Shown in pieces: positions 1-6,924 of a stretch of 35,856 bases of DNA. Location of the stretch: contig JADGCQ010000033.1 in the NCBI GenBank assembly GCA_015228925.1, positions 1 to 35,856 of the forward strand, written 5' to 3'. The notes under the pieces were generated by a model, which worked only from the letters and a program-made list of their open reading frames with translations, did no database searches and had not been told where the DNA came from. The DNA comes from Magnetococcales bacterium. GTDB taxonomy: Bacteria > Pseudomonadota > Magnetococcia > Magnetococcales > UBA8363. Positions within the stretch are counted from its first letter, which is position 1. Each line of letters begins with the position of its first letter. A program made the position numbers and the translations under genes.

Positions 1-15
1 CGACCTGGGGGGGAA

Positions 16-930
16 ATGGTCAAAGCCTACACCAAACCGCCCCTTTCCTTCGACGAGCAACTGAATCTGCTTGCTTCTCGCGGATTGACTATCGACGACC
101 GTGCCCAGGCAAGAGAGGCTCTTGCTACGGTCAGCTACTATCGCCTCAGTGCTTACTGGGATCCTTTCCGTGTTCGTGACGCCAATGGCAAAGCCACCGA
201 TCAGTTCGAACTTGGCAGTCGTTTTTCGGAGGTCATCACCCTGTACGAGTTTGACCGCCGATTGAGGCTGGTGGTGATGGATGCGATGGAGCGCGTTGAG
301 GTTGCTATCCGAACTCAGGTCACTGACCGCTTGGCTCATACCTATGGAACATTTGCCCACATCGATCCGGGCAACTTCCAGTCAGGATTTCTTCATGCGA
401 ACTGGCTTGCGGGTATCGAAAACGAAATCCGACGCTCAAAGGAGCCGTTTATCCACCATTACCAACAAACCTACCTGGGTTTTCCTACGCTCCCCATCTG
501 GATGGCTACGGAGGTGATGAGTATGGGAACACTTTCCCTGCTCTATCATTGGATGAAAAACCCAGACCGGAAGGCTGTCTCTGGATATTTCAAAACCCAC
601 CACATGCGGTTTGGAAGCAACTTGCACACCCTCACTTATATCCGCAACCTTTGTGCCCACCATAGCCGGTTGTGGAACAGGGAGTTTGCCATTCCGCCCC
701 ATGTCAGTCGGCACCCCGATTGGCAACCTCCCGTGACGCCACGGCATGATCGACTTTTCTACGTTTTGCTGGTTCTGCGTCAGTTGCTTGCCGCCATGGG
801 AACCGGGGAACTATGGCAGCAGTTCTGCTCGGATCTGATCGCTCCCATTGCCACCAATGATCGCTGGCGCAAAGCAATGGGCATGACGGATAGATGGGAA
901 AAGCATACGTTGTGGAAGGTGACACCATGA
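16..930 (+). CDS. Abi_2 family (AbiD/AbiF-like) protein
   Basis: This 304-residue protein resembles the Abi_2 (AbiD/AbiF-type) abortive-infection family. The N-terminal part has the family's SYYRLSAYW stretch at residues 40-48. Near residues 209-223 there is IRNLCAHHSRLWNRE, which carries an R-N-x(3)-H arrangement (R210, H215) like the HEPN ribonuclease motif proposed for this family. Family members are linked to phage exclusion, in some cases paired with or inhibited by small RNAs; whether this one is active is inference. The start ATG at 16 follows a purine-rich GGGGGGAAA run, so the gene appears complete. It is a single gene, not overlapped with the following one. Length is normal for the family. 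No signal peptide or membrane segment is visible, so a cytoplasmic protein is expected. Confidence 0.85.
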   Translation: MVKAYTKPPLSFDEQLNLLASRGLTIDDRAQAREALATVSYYRLSAYWDPFRVRDANGKATDQFELGSRFSEVITLYEFDRRLRLVVMDAMERVEVAIRTQVTDRLAHTYGTFAHIDPGNFQSGFLHANWLAGIENEIRRSKEPFIHHYQQTYLGFPTLPIWMATEVMSMGTLSLLYHWMKNPDRKAVSGYFKTHHMRFGSNLHTLTYIRNLCAHHSRLWNREFAIPPHVSRHPDWQPPVTPRHDRLFYVLLVLRQLLAAMGTGELWQQFCSDLIAPIATNDRWRKAMGMTDRWEKHTLWKVTP

Positions 931-983
931 TCACTATCCCAGAATCTGGGGACACTTCCCCGTTTCCCTTTTGGGGTTATAAT

Positions 984-1000
984 TTTTTTGATATTACCCC
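984..1000. repeat. Left copy of 17-bp direct repeat flanking the glycosyltransferase
   Basis: TTTTTTGATATTACCCC here recurs with one mismatch at 2254-2270 (TTTTTTGATATTGCCCC), just beyond the other end of the glycosyltransferase gene. Both copies sit at the 3' side of short GGGG...CCCC inverted-repeat stretches. No transposase lies between them, so they may simply be related terminator-like hairpins. Confidence 0.5.
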
Positions 1001-1050
1001 TTTCTAAGGATCCTGACCTTTCCGGGGACAGGAATCGCATCAAAATATTC

Positions 1051-1118
1051 ATGATTGCACAAAGGAAAATAATCTGGTGTTCCAGATTTTAAATTTCTTT
1101 ATGATTGCGCAACGGAAA
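1051..1118. promoter_or_regulatory. Pair of 18-bp direct repeats around a small hairpin, upstream of the glycosyltransferase
   Basis: ATGATTGCACAAAGGAAA at 1051-1068 and ATGATTGCGCAACGGAAA at 1101-1118 match at 16 of 18 positions and start exactly 50 bp apart. Between them lies a perfect hairpin, AATCTGG (1071-1077), TGTT, CCAGATT (1082-1088). The arrangement looks like paired binding sites in front of the glycosyltransferase gene. The function is inferred; no regulator gene is adjacent. Confidence 0.4.
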
Positions 1119-1185
1119 GCGGTATGATGCCCCAGGAATATCAAAGCCAATGTTGATCGCGGCAGATTGCCAAAGGATTGAATCC

Positions 1186-2202
1186 GTGAAGGAAACTTAT
1201 CTTTATGTCACCGGGGCCAACGCCGCCTATTTCCCACTGGTAGCAACCCTTCTCGGATCATTTGAAACCTTTGTCCCCCATAGTCAACTGATGGTCTGTG
1301 ATTTTGGTCTTACCGAAGGGCAAGCCCGTTTTTTTGCAAATCTGGGGATCCTGCTTCCCAAACCCGATGATATTCTTCCCCATCAACACCCTTATTATTA
1401 CAAAGCCTGTGTTGGCCACTACATCAAAGATCTGGACTTTGATGTCCTGGTATGGATCGACTCCGACTGTGTGATCGTCGGTCCCATCACCCAATTTCTT
1501 TCCCAATATCTCGCTACCGTCGATCCCAAACAGGAGGCATTCCTGGCTTGTCCCGATTCCGCCGGAAAAACGATTGCCGAATTTGTTGCCACATTTCCCG
1601 ACCCCAACGAACCTTTTGTCCAGAACAAGCTGGCACAACTCCCCAGAGCCTATCAAGAATCCTATCTGAGCGCGGGACTCTTTGCGATTCGGTCTCGGAG
1701 TGTGCTTGCGGCGTATCATGAAACCGTCCAAATAACCCCACCCCATTTTCTCTACGACCAGAACATACTCAACTACCTCGTCTATAAAAACGCCCTGCAT
1801 GTTATCAAACTCAACTGGATGCAGTGGAATATCTCCGGCCCCTATCTCAACGATCTGGTCGTCGATACCAGCGGCGGTGTACTCGCGGTGCGTCATGGCC
1901 ATGACCGGGTTTGGAATATTCATCTCTCCGATGGCAAAGAACAGACCGCCCTGAAACTGACTTTGTTAAATATTGAAATAGAAGGACAATATCTCTTGGG
2001 ATTACTCAGAGAACCCGTTCATCCCCTGCTGAAAGAGTTGACCACCCTGTTTTTATCAAGATTTCTACTCAATAACCCCACCCGTAAACGACTGCTCCTG
2101 GAATCAGGGGCACTACTCCCTGAGAATCCTGCGCAATCGGGGATACCGATACCGGACAACCCAGTGTACAAACTGTATCTGGGGGGGGCATGGAAAGGTT
2201 GA
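1186..2202 (+). CDS. GT-A-fold glycosyltransferase (GT8-like)
   Basis: The protein looks like a nucleotide-sugar glycosyltransferase of the GT8-like GT-A fold. It begins with a strand typical of the fold (YLYVTGANAAY). It has a metal-binding DxD motif in WIDSDCVIVGP, a later SAGLFAIRS stretch that fits the NSG-type acceptor segment, and an LYDQNILNYLV segment resembling the family's DQ-N motif. The substrate cannot be told. No membrane helix or signal peptide is seen. The open frame can be extended to a TTG at 1105 or an ATG at 1150. I prefer the GTG at 1186 because AAAGGA lies 8 nt upstream and the fold starts at once. It has no glycan-cluster neighbours, which is unusual for such an enzyme; it sits between an Abi gene and an orphan ParA, so it may be accessory. 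Confidence 0.75.
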   Translation: MKETYLYVTGANAAYFPLVATLLGSFETFVPHSQLMVCDFGLTEGQARFFANLGILLPKPDDILPHQHPYYYKACVGHYIKDLDFDVLVWIDSDCVIVGPITQFLSQYLATVDPKQEAFLACPDSAGKTIAEFVATFPDPNEPFVQNKLAQLPRAYQESYLSAGLFAIRSRSVLAAYHETVQITPPHFLYDQNILNYLVYKNALHVIKLNWMQWNISGPYLNDLVVDTSGGVLAVRHGHDRVWNIHLSDGKEQTALKLTLLNIEIEGQYLLGLLREPVHPLLKELTTLFLSRFLLNNPTRKRLLLESGALLPENPAQSGIPIPDNPVYKLYLGGAWKG

Positions 2203-2253
2203 GCGTTGCGAAATTTGGGGATATCACGGTTGTTTTCCCGTCGGTGCTATCCA

Positions 2254-2270
2254 TTTTTTGATATTGCCCC
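2254..2270. repeat. Right copy of 17-bp direct repeat flanking the glycosyltransferase
   Basis: This is TTTTTTGATATTGCCCC, matching 984-1000 at 16 of 17 positions. Together with GGGGATATCA about 35 bp upstream (from about 2217) it can form an imperfect stem, so it could be part of a terminator for the glycosyltransferase gene. Confidence 0.45.
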
Positions 2271-2316
2271 CTGCTGCGAATGGAATTGATCCCCCAGGAA
2301 CACCATCTGGCCCCAC

Positions 2317-2682
2317 TCAGGGAGGGGGCGTTTTGACCAATTTGGGACGATCCAGAATAAACTGCACCTGGTCCAAAGTCCGTTTGACCTTGGAAGCCCA
2401 ACCGGCGTTCCGGTAGGCGTCGCGTAAATGGGACACAATCGTCGCAAAATAATCGTCGCCATCCAGAAAATCACTCTGGTCCTTCTTGCTCATGATGGCT
2501 TCGGGAATGGAAAAGGTGATGGTGTAAGGCAAGGAAAGCCCTTTATGCATCCGACTGGCGATGTCTTTATCGATCAACTTTTCCAGCCTCTCCGTTTCAC
2601 GCGCAACGGCTACTTTTTTCCTGTTGGCAAATGCCATCCGGTTGCGCTGTAAATCCTCTTCCGAAATCAATGTGATCGCCAT
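2317..2682 (-). CDS. Hypothetical protein, 121 aa
   Basis: I do not recognise this family. The 121-residue product starts MAITLISEEDLQRNRMAFANRKK and has a charged N-terminal half rich in Arg, Lys and Glu. This is followed by a segment with ITFSIPEAIMSKKDQSDF and a C-terminal amphipathic stretch. No signal peptide or membrane segment is visible, so it is probably cytoplasmic. The ATG at 2682 is supported by GAGG seven nt upstream. It is transcribed away from the parA-like gene, with about 265 bp between their starts, so the two could share a divergent control region. It could be a small DNA- or partner-binding protein, but that is only a guess from composition and context. Confidence 0.55.
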   Translation of the reverse strand: MAITLISEEDLQRNRMAFANRKKVAVARETERLEKLIDKDIASRMHKGLSLPYTITFSIPEAIMSKKDQSDFLDGDDYFATIVSHLRDAYRNAGWASKVKRTLDQVQFILDRPKLVKTPPP

Positions 2683-2908
2683 TCAATGACCTCGCCAATA
2701 TCAATCTGTTGAACCGGGATAGGGACCGTGTTTGAGCCTATCCGACGTATACCCAACACGACCAACTTGTCAATACGACAAACCAAGGGTAGCATGGATC
2801 ATGCCGTCTGCGGATCAATACGGTGGTTCTAACGCAATTTTGAAAGAACCCCCTGGGAAATGTCACACCTTGCGCATCAGGATTCAGTACCCTTACTCTC
2901 CACAGCAT

Positions 2909-2923
2909 CTGACGCCACGTCAG
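2909..2923. promoter_or_regulatory. Inverted repeat upstream of the ParA-like gene (operator or parS-like candidate)
   Basis: CTGACG CCA CGTCAG is a perfect 6-bp inverted repeat with a 3-bp spacer, ending 27 bp before the parA-like ATG. It lies in the divergent region between the 121-aa gene and the ParA gene, so it may be an autoregulatory operator. No second copy was noticed in the gap. Confidence 0.35.
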
Positions 2924-2950
2924 TAAAAAGTCAAGGACGGAAAATTTTTG

Positions 2951-3694
2951 ATGAAAATTTATTCCATCTACAATATCAAAGGTGGTGTTGGCAAAACCAC
3001 TTCCACCGTTAATCTTGCCTATACCTCCGCCGCACAAGGGGTTGCAACCTTGATTTGGGATTTGGACCCGCAAGGGGCCACAAGCTATTATCTATGCCAT
3101 AAGGTCGGGATTCCCGGTGGCGTCAAAAGTCTGATGAAACCCGCAACACCTCTGTACGATAGGATTAAATCCAGCGGGTATCCCCATCTTGATCTTTTTC
3201 CGGCAGATGCCTCCTACCGTTTTTTTGATCGTTATTTCCAGGAAGCAACGAAGCCAAACGGTTGCTTAAAAAAAATGATTCAACCATTCCGCGATCATTA
3301 TGAACGGATGTTTTTGGATTGCCCCCCTGGACTGTCACTGCTCAGCGAAAACATTTTACGGGTGACCGACTACCTTGTGATCCCCCTCATCCCTTCCCCC
3401 TTGTCCTTGCGATCCTACAACCAGTTGGTGCGGTATCTGGCCAAAGGGAAGAAGTGGAAAATGAAGGTTATCCCCTTCTTTAATATGGTCAACAACAATA
3501 ATTCAGTCCATCGGATTGTCGCGCAGAATGTTTGCGAAAAATATCCCATTTTTGCCAAACAACGCATACCCCAGTCCAACATCATCGAAGCCATGGGGGT
3601 GAAACGATCACCGCTTGCCGTTTATGCCCCGGACTCCAAGGAAAACCAAGCCATGCTCGCCTTGTGGCAGGAAATTCTTGATCGTCACGCATAA
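2951..3694 (+). CDS. ParA/MinD-family P-loop ATPase, orphan
   Basis: A 247-residue ParA-superfamily ATPase. The deviant Walker A motif KGGVGKTT, with the signature lysine, is near residues 9-16. WDLDPQGATSYYL follows as the switch/A' motif, and MFLDCPPGL is the Walker B region. These proteins dimerise on ATP and position DNA or protein cargo on the nucleoid. There is no parB next to it, so it is probably not a complete chromosome- or plasmid-partition locus. It could position another cargo or be a remnant of an accessory partition system. The frame opens with TTG at 2948, but the adjacent ATG at 2951 is the likely start. It converges on moaA with only 15 bp between the stop codons. Confidence 0.85.
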   Translation: MKIYSIYNIKGGVGKTTSTVNLAYTSAAQGVATLIWDLDPQGATSYYLCHKVGIPGGVKSLMKPATPLYDRIKSSGYPHLDLFPADASYRFFDRYFQEATKPNGCLKKMIQPFRDHYERMFLDCPPGLSLLSENILRVTDYLVIPLIPSPLSLRSYNQLVRYLAKGKKWKMKVIPFFNMVNNNNSVHRIVAQNVCEKYPIFAKQRIPQSNIIEAMGVKRSPLAVYAPDSKENQAMLALWQEILDRHA

Positions 3695-3709
3695 TCCCGT
3701 CTGGCACAC

Positions 3710-4708
3710 TCAACCGCCCAACCCAGACATCGCGTGATTCGAATTCCTTCCCCCTGTATCCAGAAACATATGTTCCAACGGCTTTTTTTGTACCGCATGG
3801 ACAATCAAATCCCGTAATTCCCCATTACTGGCCCCCGATCGCATCGGCCCTTTTAAGTCCATGCGCCCTGTATTGCCCAGGCAGTAGACCAGTTCACCCT
3901 TGGCAGTTAACCGCATCCGATTGCACGTCTCACAAAAACTGCGGGATTTGGCCGCGATGATCCCAATGGTTGTTCCGCTCTGCGTGTGAAAAAAATAATT
4001 GGCGGGACCATTGCCCATCATTTTTTTTTCTGCCGTCAAGCTGCAATCGCACCCCACATAATCTTTCACTTTTTCGAGGATTTGGGTCGCCGGCATGTAT
4101 CGCGTATCCGCCTGTTGTCCCGCCTCACCAATCGGCATGGTTTCGATAAAACGCAACACCAACCCCCAAGTTCGTGCAAAATCGACCATGGCCGGTATTT
4201 CATCATCGTTGAGGCCACGCATCACCACCATATTGACCTTGACTGGTTGCAGTCCGGCTACCACCGCAGCTCGGATTCCTCGCAAAACAACATCCAGTTG
4301 ACCGCCACGGGTGATATGGGCAAAGGTATCCTCCCGGAGTGAATCCAGTGAAATATTCACCCGGCGCAGACCCGCCTGTTTCAACGCCAGGGCAAACCGT
4401 TCCAAAAGTGCGGCGTTGGTAGATAGAGAAACTTCGATGATATCCGAGCGTTTGGTTAAATCACCGATCAGGCGTACAAGATTTTTGCGCAACAAAGGTT
4501 CACCACCGGTCATCCGTACTTTGCCAATCCCAAGTTCGGCGAAGATCCCGATCAAGCGGCCCATCTCCTCCAGAGAGAGTACCTCCTGGTTATCCACCAG
4601 CAACCGATCATCCCCCACACGGCAATACAAACACTTCATATTGCACCGGTCGGTCACCGAAACCCGCAAGTAGGTGATCACGCGGCCAAAGGAATCGACC
4701 AATGCCAT
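3710..4708 (-). CDS. moaA: GTP 3',8-cyclase MoaA
   Basis: MoaA is the radical-SAM enzyme that, with MoaC, turns GTP into cyclic pyranopterin monophosphate in molybdenum cofactor synthesis. The N-terminal [4Fe-4S] motif is CNMKCLYC (C-x3-C-x2-C), the SAM-binding region includes RMTGGEPLLR, and the second cluster lies in CETCNRMRLTAKGELVYC. The C-terminus ends in the family's glycine pair (GLGG), which is needed for activity in studied homologues. The frame runs up to 4765, but the ATG at 4708 has GGGAG upstream, gives a normal length of 332 residues and avoids overlapping the hemerythrin-like gene, which ends 7 bp away. It is the last gene of the leftward molybdenum-cofactor operon. Confidence 0.95.
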   Translation of the reverse strand: MALVDSFGRVITYLRVSVTDRCNMKCLYCRVGDDRLLVDNQEVLSLEEMGRLIGIFAELGIGKVRMTGGEPLLRKNLVRLIGDLTKRSDIIEVSLSTNAALLERFALALKQAGLRRVNISLDSLREDTFAHITRGGQLDVVLRGIRAAVVAGLQPVKVNMVVMRGLNDDEIPAMVDFARTWGLVLRFIETMPIGEAGQQADTRYMPATQILEKVKDYVGCDCSLTAEKKMMGNGPANYFFHTQSGTTIGIIAAKSRSFCETCNRMRLTAKGELVYCLGNTGRMDLKGPMRSGASNGELRDLIVHAVQKKPLEHMFLDTGGRNSNHAMSGLGG

Positions 4709-4715
4709 AATTTTT

Positions 4716-5159
4716 TTACTCCCAGTCCATCGCATCAAGCAGCGGGAAAAGTTCTTTTTCTTCACGCTCGATACGCCAAATCAACTGGGAGGTGATCGTC
4801 AGACTTTCTTCAACAAAATGGCTCCAGTGAATCGTCAATGCCTCCTCCGATCGCCACCTGCGGATGTATCCTGAAAAGTCTCCCGCAACATTGCCCATTT
4901 CCGTCATAAACGTACTTCCCAGGTGCCGGAGACCTTCGTGCCGGTGACGCAGTAATTTTGGGTAAAGCAGTTGATCCTCCTGGGTCAGATGCAGCAAAAC
5001 CCGTTGGTCCAATTCGTGGAGGATCACCCCGATTTTTTGCAATGATTTTCGGCTGAAAGGTTCATTCAGCAATCCTCTCAGGATTTTCAGATCATGAAGA
5101 ATTTCCAGATGTTGGGTCTTGAGCAGACCAGAAAGAATGTGTATCACAGGGATCTCCAT
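4716..5159 (-). CDS. Hemerythrin HHE-domain protein
   Basis: A 147-residue all-helical protein of the hemerythrin-like (HHE cation-binding) family. Candidate di-iron ligands include H17 in LKTQHLEILHDL, the HELDQRVLLHLTQEDQLLYPKL helix with H48, H57 and E61, then HWSHFVEES and the late EKELFPLLD helix. Such proteins bind O2 or NO or help Fe-S centres tolerate oxidative and nitrosative stress. It sits in the molybdenum-cofactor operon, 18 bp after moaC and 7 bp before moaA. MoaA carries two oxygen-sensitive [4Fe-4S] clusters, so a role in protecting it or sensing O2 or NO for the operon is a reasonable inference, not shown. There is no signal peptide. Confidence 0.85.
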   Translation of the reverse strand: MEIPVIHILSGLLKTQHLEILHDLKILRGLLNEPFSRKSLQKIGVILHELDQRVLLHLTQEDQLLYPKLLRHRHEGLRHLGSTFMTEMGNVAGDFSGYIRRWRSEEALTIHWSHFVEESLTITSQLIWRIEREEKELFPLLDAMDWE

Positions 5160-5177
5160 AGCCTTTGGAACTGCCCC

Positions 5178-5696
5178 TCAATTCACGCCCCCACCATCAT
5201 CGGGATGACGTGGGATTCGGCGAAAATGACCACTGCGACCACCCGATTTTTCCAAGAGGCAGATCCCCTCAAGCGACATTTCCCGATCCACCGCCTTACA
5301 CATGTCATAGATGGTCAGACCTGTCACCGAAACTGCTGTCAAAGCTTCCATTTCGACTCCTGTAGGTCCAAGACAGCGCACCTGTGCCACGATTTTGATC
5401 ATACCGGCAGTCACGTCGGGTTCAAAAGCGATATCTACCGACGACAAATTCAAGGAATGGCACAGTGGAATCAGGTCATCCACCCGCTTGGCCGCCATGA
5501 TACCGGCCAACCGTGCCACCTCCAACACATCACCCTTGACCATTTTTCGATCCAGAATCAGATCCAGTGTTTCCCGGCGCATCCGTACCCATCCCGCAGC
5601 CACCGCCAAACGCATGGAAGCGGGTTTGGCCGTCACATCCACCATTCGGGATGCACCATCGGCATCAAAATGTGTCAAACCGCCTTTGTCACGCAT
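5178..5696 (-). CDS. moaC: Cyclic pyranopterin monophosphate synthase MoaC
   Basis: MoaC completes cyclic pyranopterin monophosphate formation from the MoaA product. The 172-residue protein shows the family's conserved blocks: THFDADGASRMVDVT at the N-terminus, AGIMAAKRVDDLIPLCHSL in the middle, and GVEMEALTAVSVTGLTIYDM with CKAVDREM near the active site. The start ATG at 5696 overlaps the end of moeA by 8 nt (ATGCGTGA), which suggests translational coupling. The C-terminal tail after the last conserved block is slightly longer than usual and ends in a Gly-rich DDGGGVN. It is followed by the hemerythrin-like gene and moaA. Confidence 0.95.
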   Translation of the reverse strand: MRDKGGLTHFDADGASRMVDVTAKPASMRLAVAAGWVRMRRETLDLILDRKMVKGDVLEVARLAGIMAAKRVDDLIPLCHSLNLSSVDIAFEPDVTAGMIKIVAQVRCLGPTGVEMEALTAVSVTGLTIYDMCKAVDREMSLEGICLLEKSGGRSGHFRRIPRHPDDGGGVN

Positions 5697-6924
5697 CGTC
5701 CATCATCCATACATCCACAGTGTCTCCCGAAGTGATGGTCACCGGACCTTCGGGAAGAATGATCAAGGCATTGGCCCGCGACATACTGGTCAGAATACCC
5801 GAACCTTGTGGTCCCGTCATCTCCACACCGAGTCCATCTGCCCCAAATGTCAGGATACCCCGTAAAAACTCTTTGCGCAGATGTTTTTTAGTAAAATGTC
5901 CTTGAAATGTTGCCTTCAATAATTGATTCGGCCATTCTCCACCCCCCATGAGACGGAACAGGGCGGGACGGATCAACACATAAAACACCGTCAAACCCGC
6001 GACCGGATTGCCAGGAAGACCAAAGAATACTGCCCGTCCCAACCGTCCATAAGCCTGGGGTTTACCCGGTTTCATCGCCACTTTCCAAAAATGGATCTCT
6101 CCCCGATTTTTCAATGCCAGGCGGACGAGATCATAATCACCGACCGAAACACCGCCCGTGCTGATGATGGCATCTGTTTCATGGGAGGCTTGTTCCAAGG
6201 CTTTTTCGATGGCCCCCAGGTCATCGCCAATGATACCAAGGTCTAGGATTTCGCACCCCAAAGCTTGCAAGGCGGCCTTGAGTCCGGCGCGATTGCTGTC
6301 ATGGACCTGACCGGGACGCAAGGGGCTGGTCACCGCAACCACTTCGTTGCCTGTGGATAAAATCGCAACCCGGATGCGACGAAACACGGCAACTTGGTCG
6401 ATCCCCTGGGCTGCCAGGATGCCAATATCTGCCGGTTTCAACCGTTTTCCCCCACGCAGCACACACTCTCCCACCCGCATATCTTCTCCAGCTTGGCGGA
6501 TATGGTCTCCCGGTTTCACACCGCAGGGGAGACGCACCCCATCCTGGTCTCGATGACACACCTCCTGGATCACAACCTGATCGGCCCCCCAAGGTATCGG
6601 TGCCCCCGTCATGATCCTGACCGCCTCCCCCGGACCCAATTCCGCAGTAAAATAGCCTCCGGCGGCCAAATCGGAGACCACCCGCAATCGTACCTCTCCC
6701 GTCCCTGCCAAATCGACGCTACGTACCGCATAGCCGTCCATGGCGGAATTGGCATGATTGGGAACGTCCAACCGAGCGCGTATATCCTCAGCCAACACCC
6801 GCCCCAACAGATGATCCAGTCCCACAATTTCCGTTTCCGTTACCCTGTGGATACCGGAAAGAATTTTTTCTCGCGCCCCATCGAAGGAAATCATTGCATC
6901 GTGTTGGGATGTTTCTTTACCCAT
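5689..6924 (-). CDS. moeA: Molybdopterin molybdenumtransferase MoeA
   Basis: MoeA inserts molybdate into adenylylated molybdopterin. The family features are visible: NSAMDGYAVRS near the N-terminus, MTGAPIPWGADQVV, the STGNEVV segment of the MogA-like domain, TGGVSVGDYDLV, and LPGNPVAGLTVF before the C-terminal beta-barrel. The frame opens at 6996, but the ATG at 6924 has AAAGGAGG five nt upstream and gives a normal 411-residue protein (MGKETSQHDAM). It overlaps the end of the moaE-moaB fusion by 8 nt (ATGGGTAA) and the start of moaC by 8 nt, so the three are probably translated in a coupled way. Confidence 0.95.
   Translation of the reverse strand: MGKETSQHDAMISFDGAREKILSGIHRVTETEIVGLDHLLGRVLAEDIRARLDVPNHANSAMDGYAVRSVDLAGTGEVRLRVVSDLAAGGYFTAELGPGEAVRIMTGAPIPWGADQVVIQEVCHRDQDGVRLPCGVKPGDHIRQAGEDMRVGECVLRGGKRLKPADIGILAAQGIDQVAVFRRIRVAILSTGNEVVAVTSPLRPGQVHDSNRAGLKAALQALGCEILDLGIIGDDLGAIEKALEQASHETDAIISTGGVSVGDYDLVRLALKNRGEIHFWKVAMKPGKPQAYGRLGRAVFFGLPGNPVAGLTVFYVLIRPALFRLMGGGEWPNQLLKATFQGHFTKKHLRKEFLRGILTFGADGLGVEMTGPQGSGILTSMSRANALIILPEGPVTITSGDTVDVWMMDDA

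Noticed and set aside
949-1020. Terminator for the Abi gene
   Set aside because: Several short GGGG/CCCC hairpins compete and none has a good stem with a T-run in the right place.
1105-1185. N-terminal extension of the glycosyltransferase from TTG 1105
   Set aside because: It overlaps the second direct repeat, lacks a good ribosome site, and adds residues that do not fit the fold.
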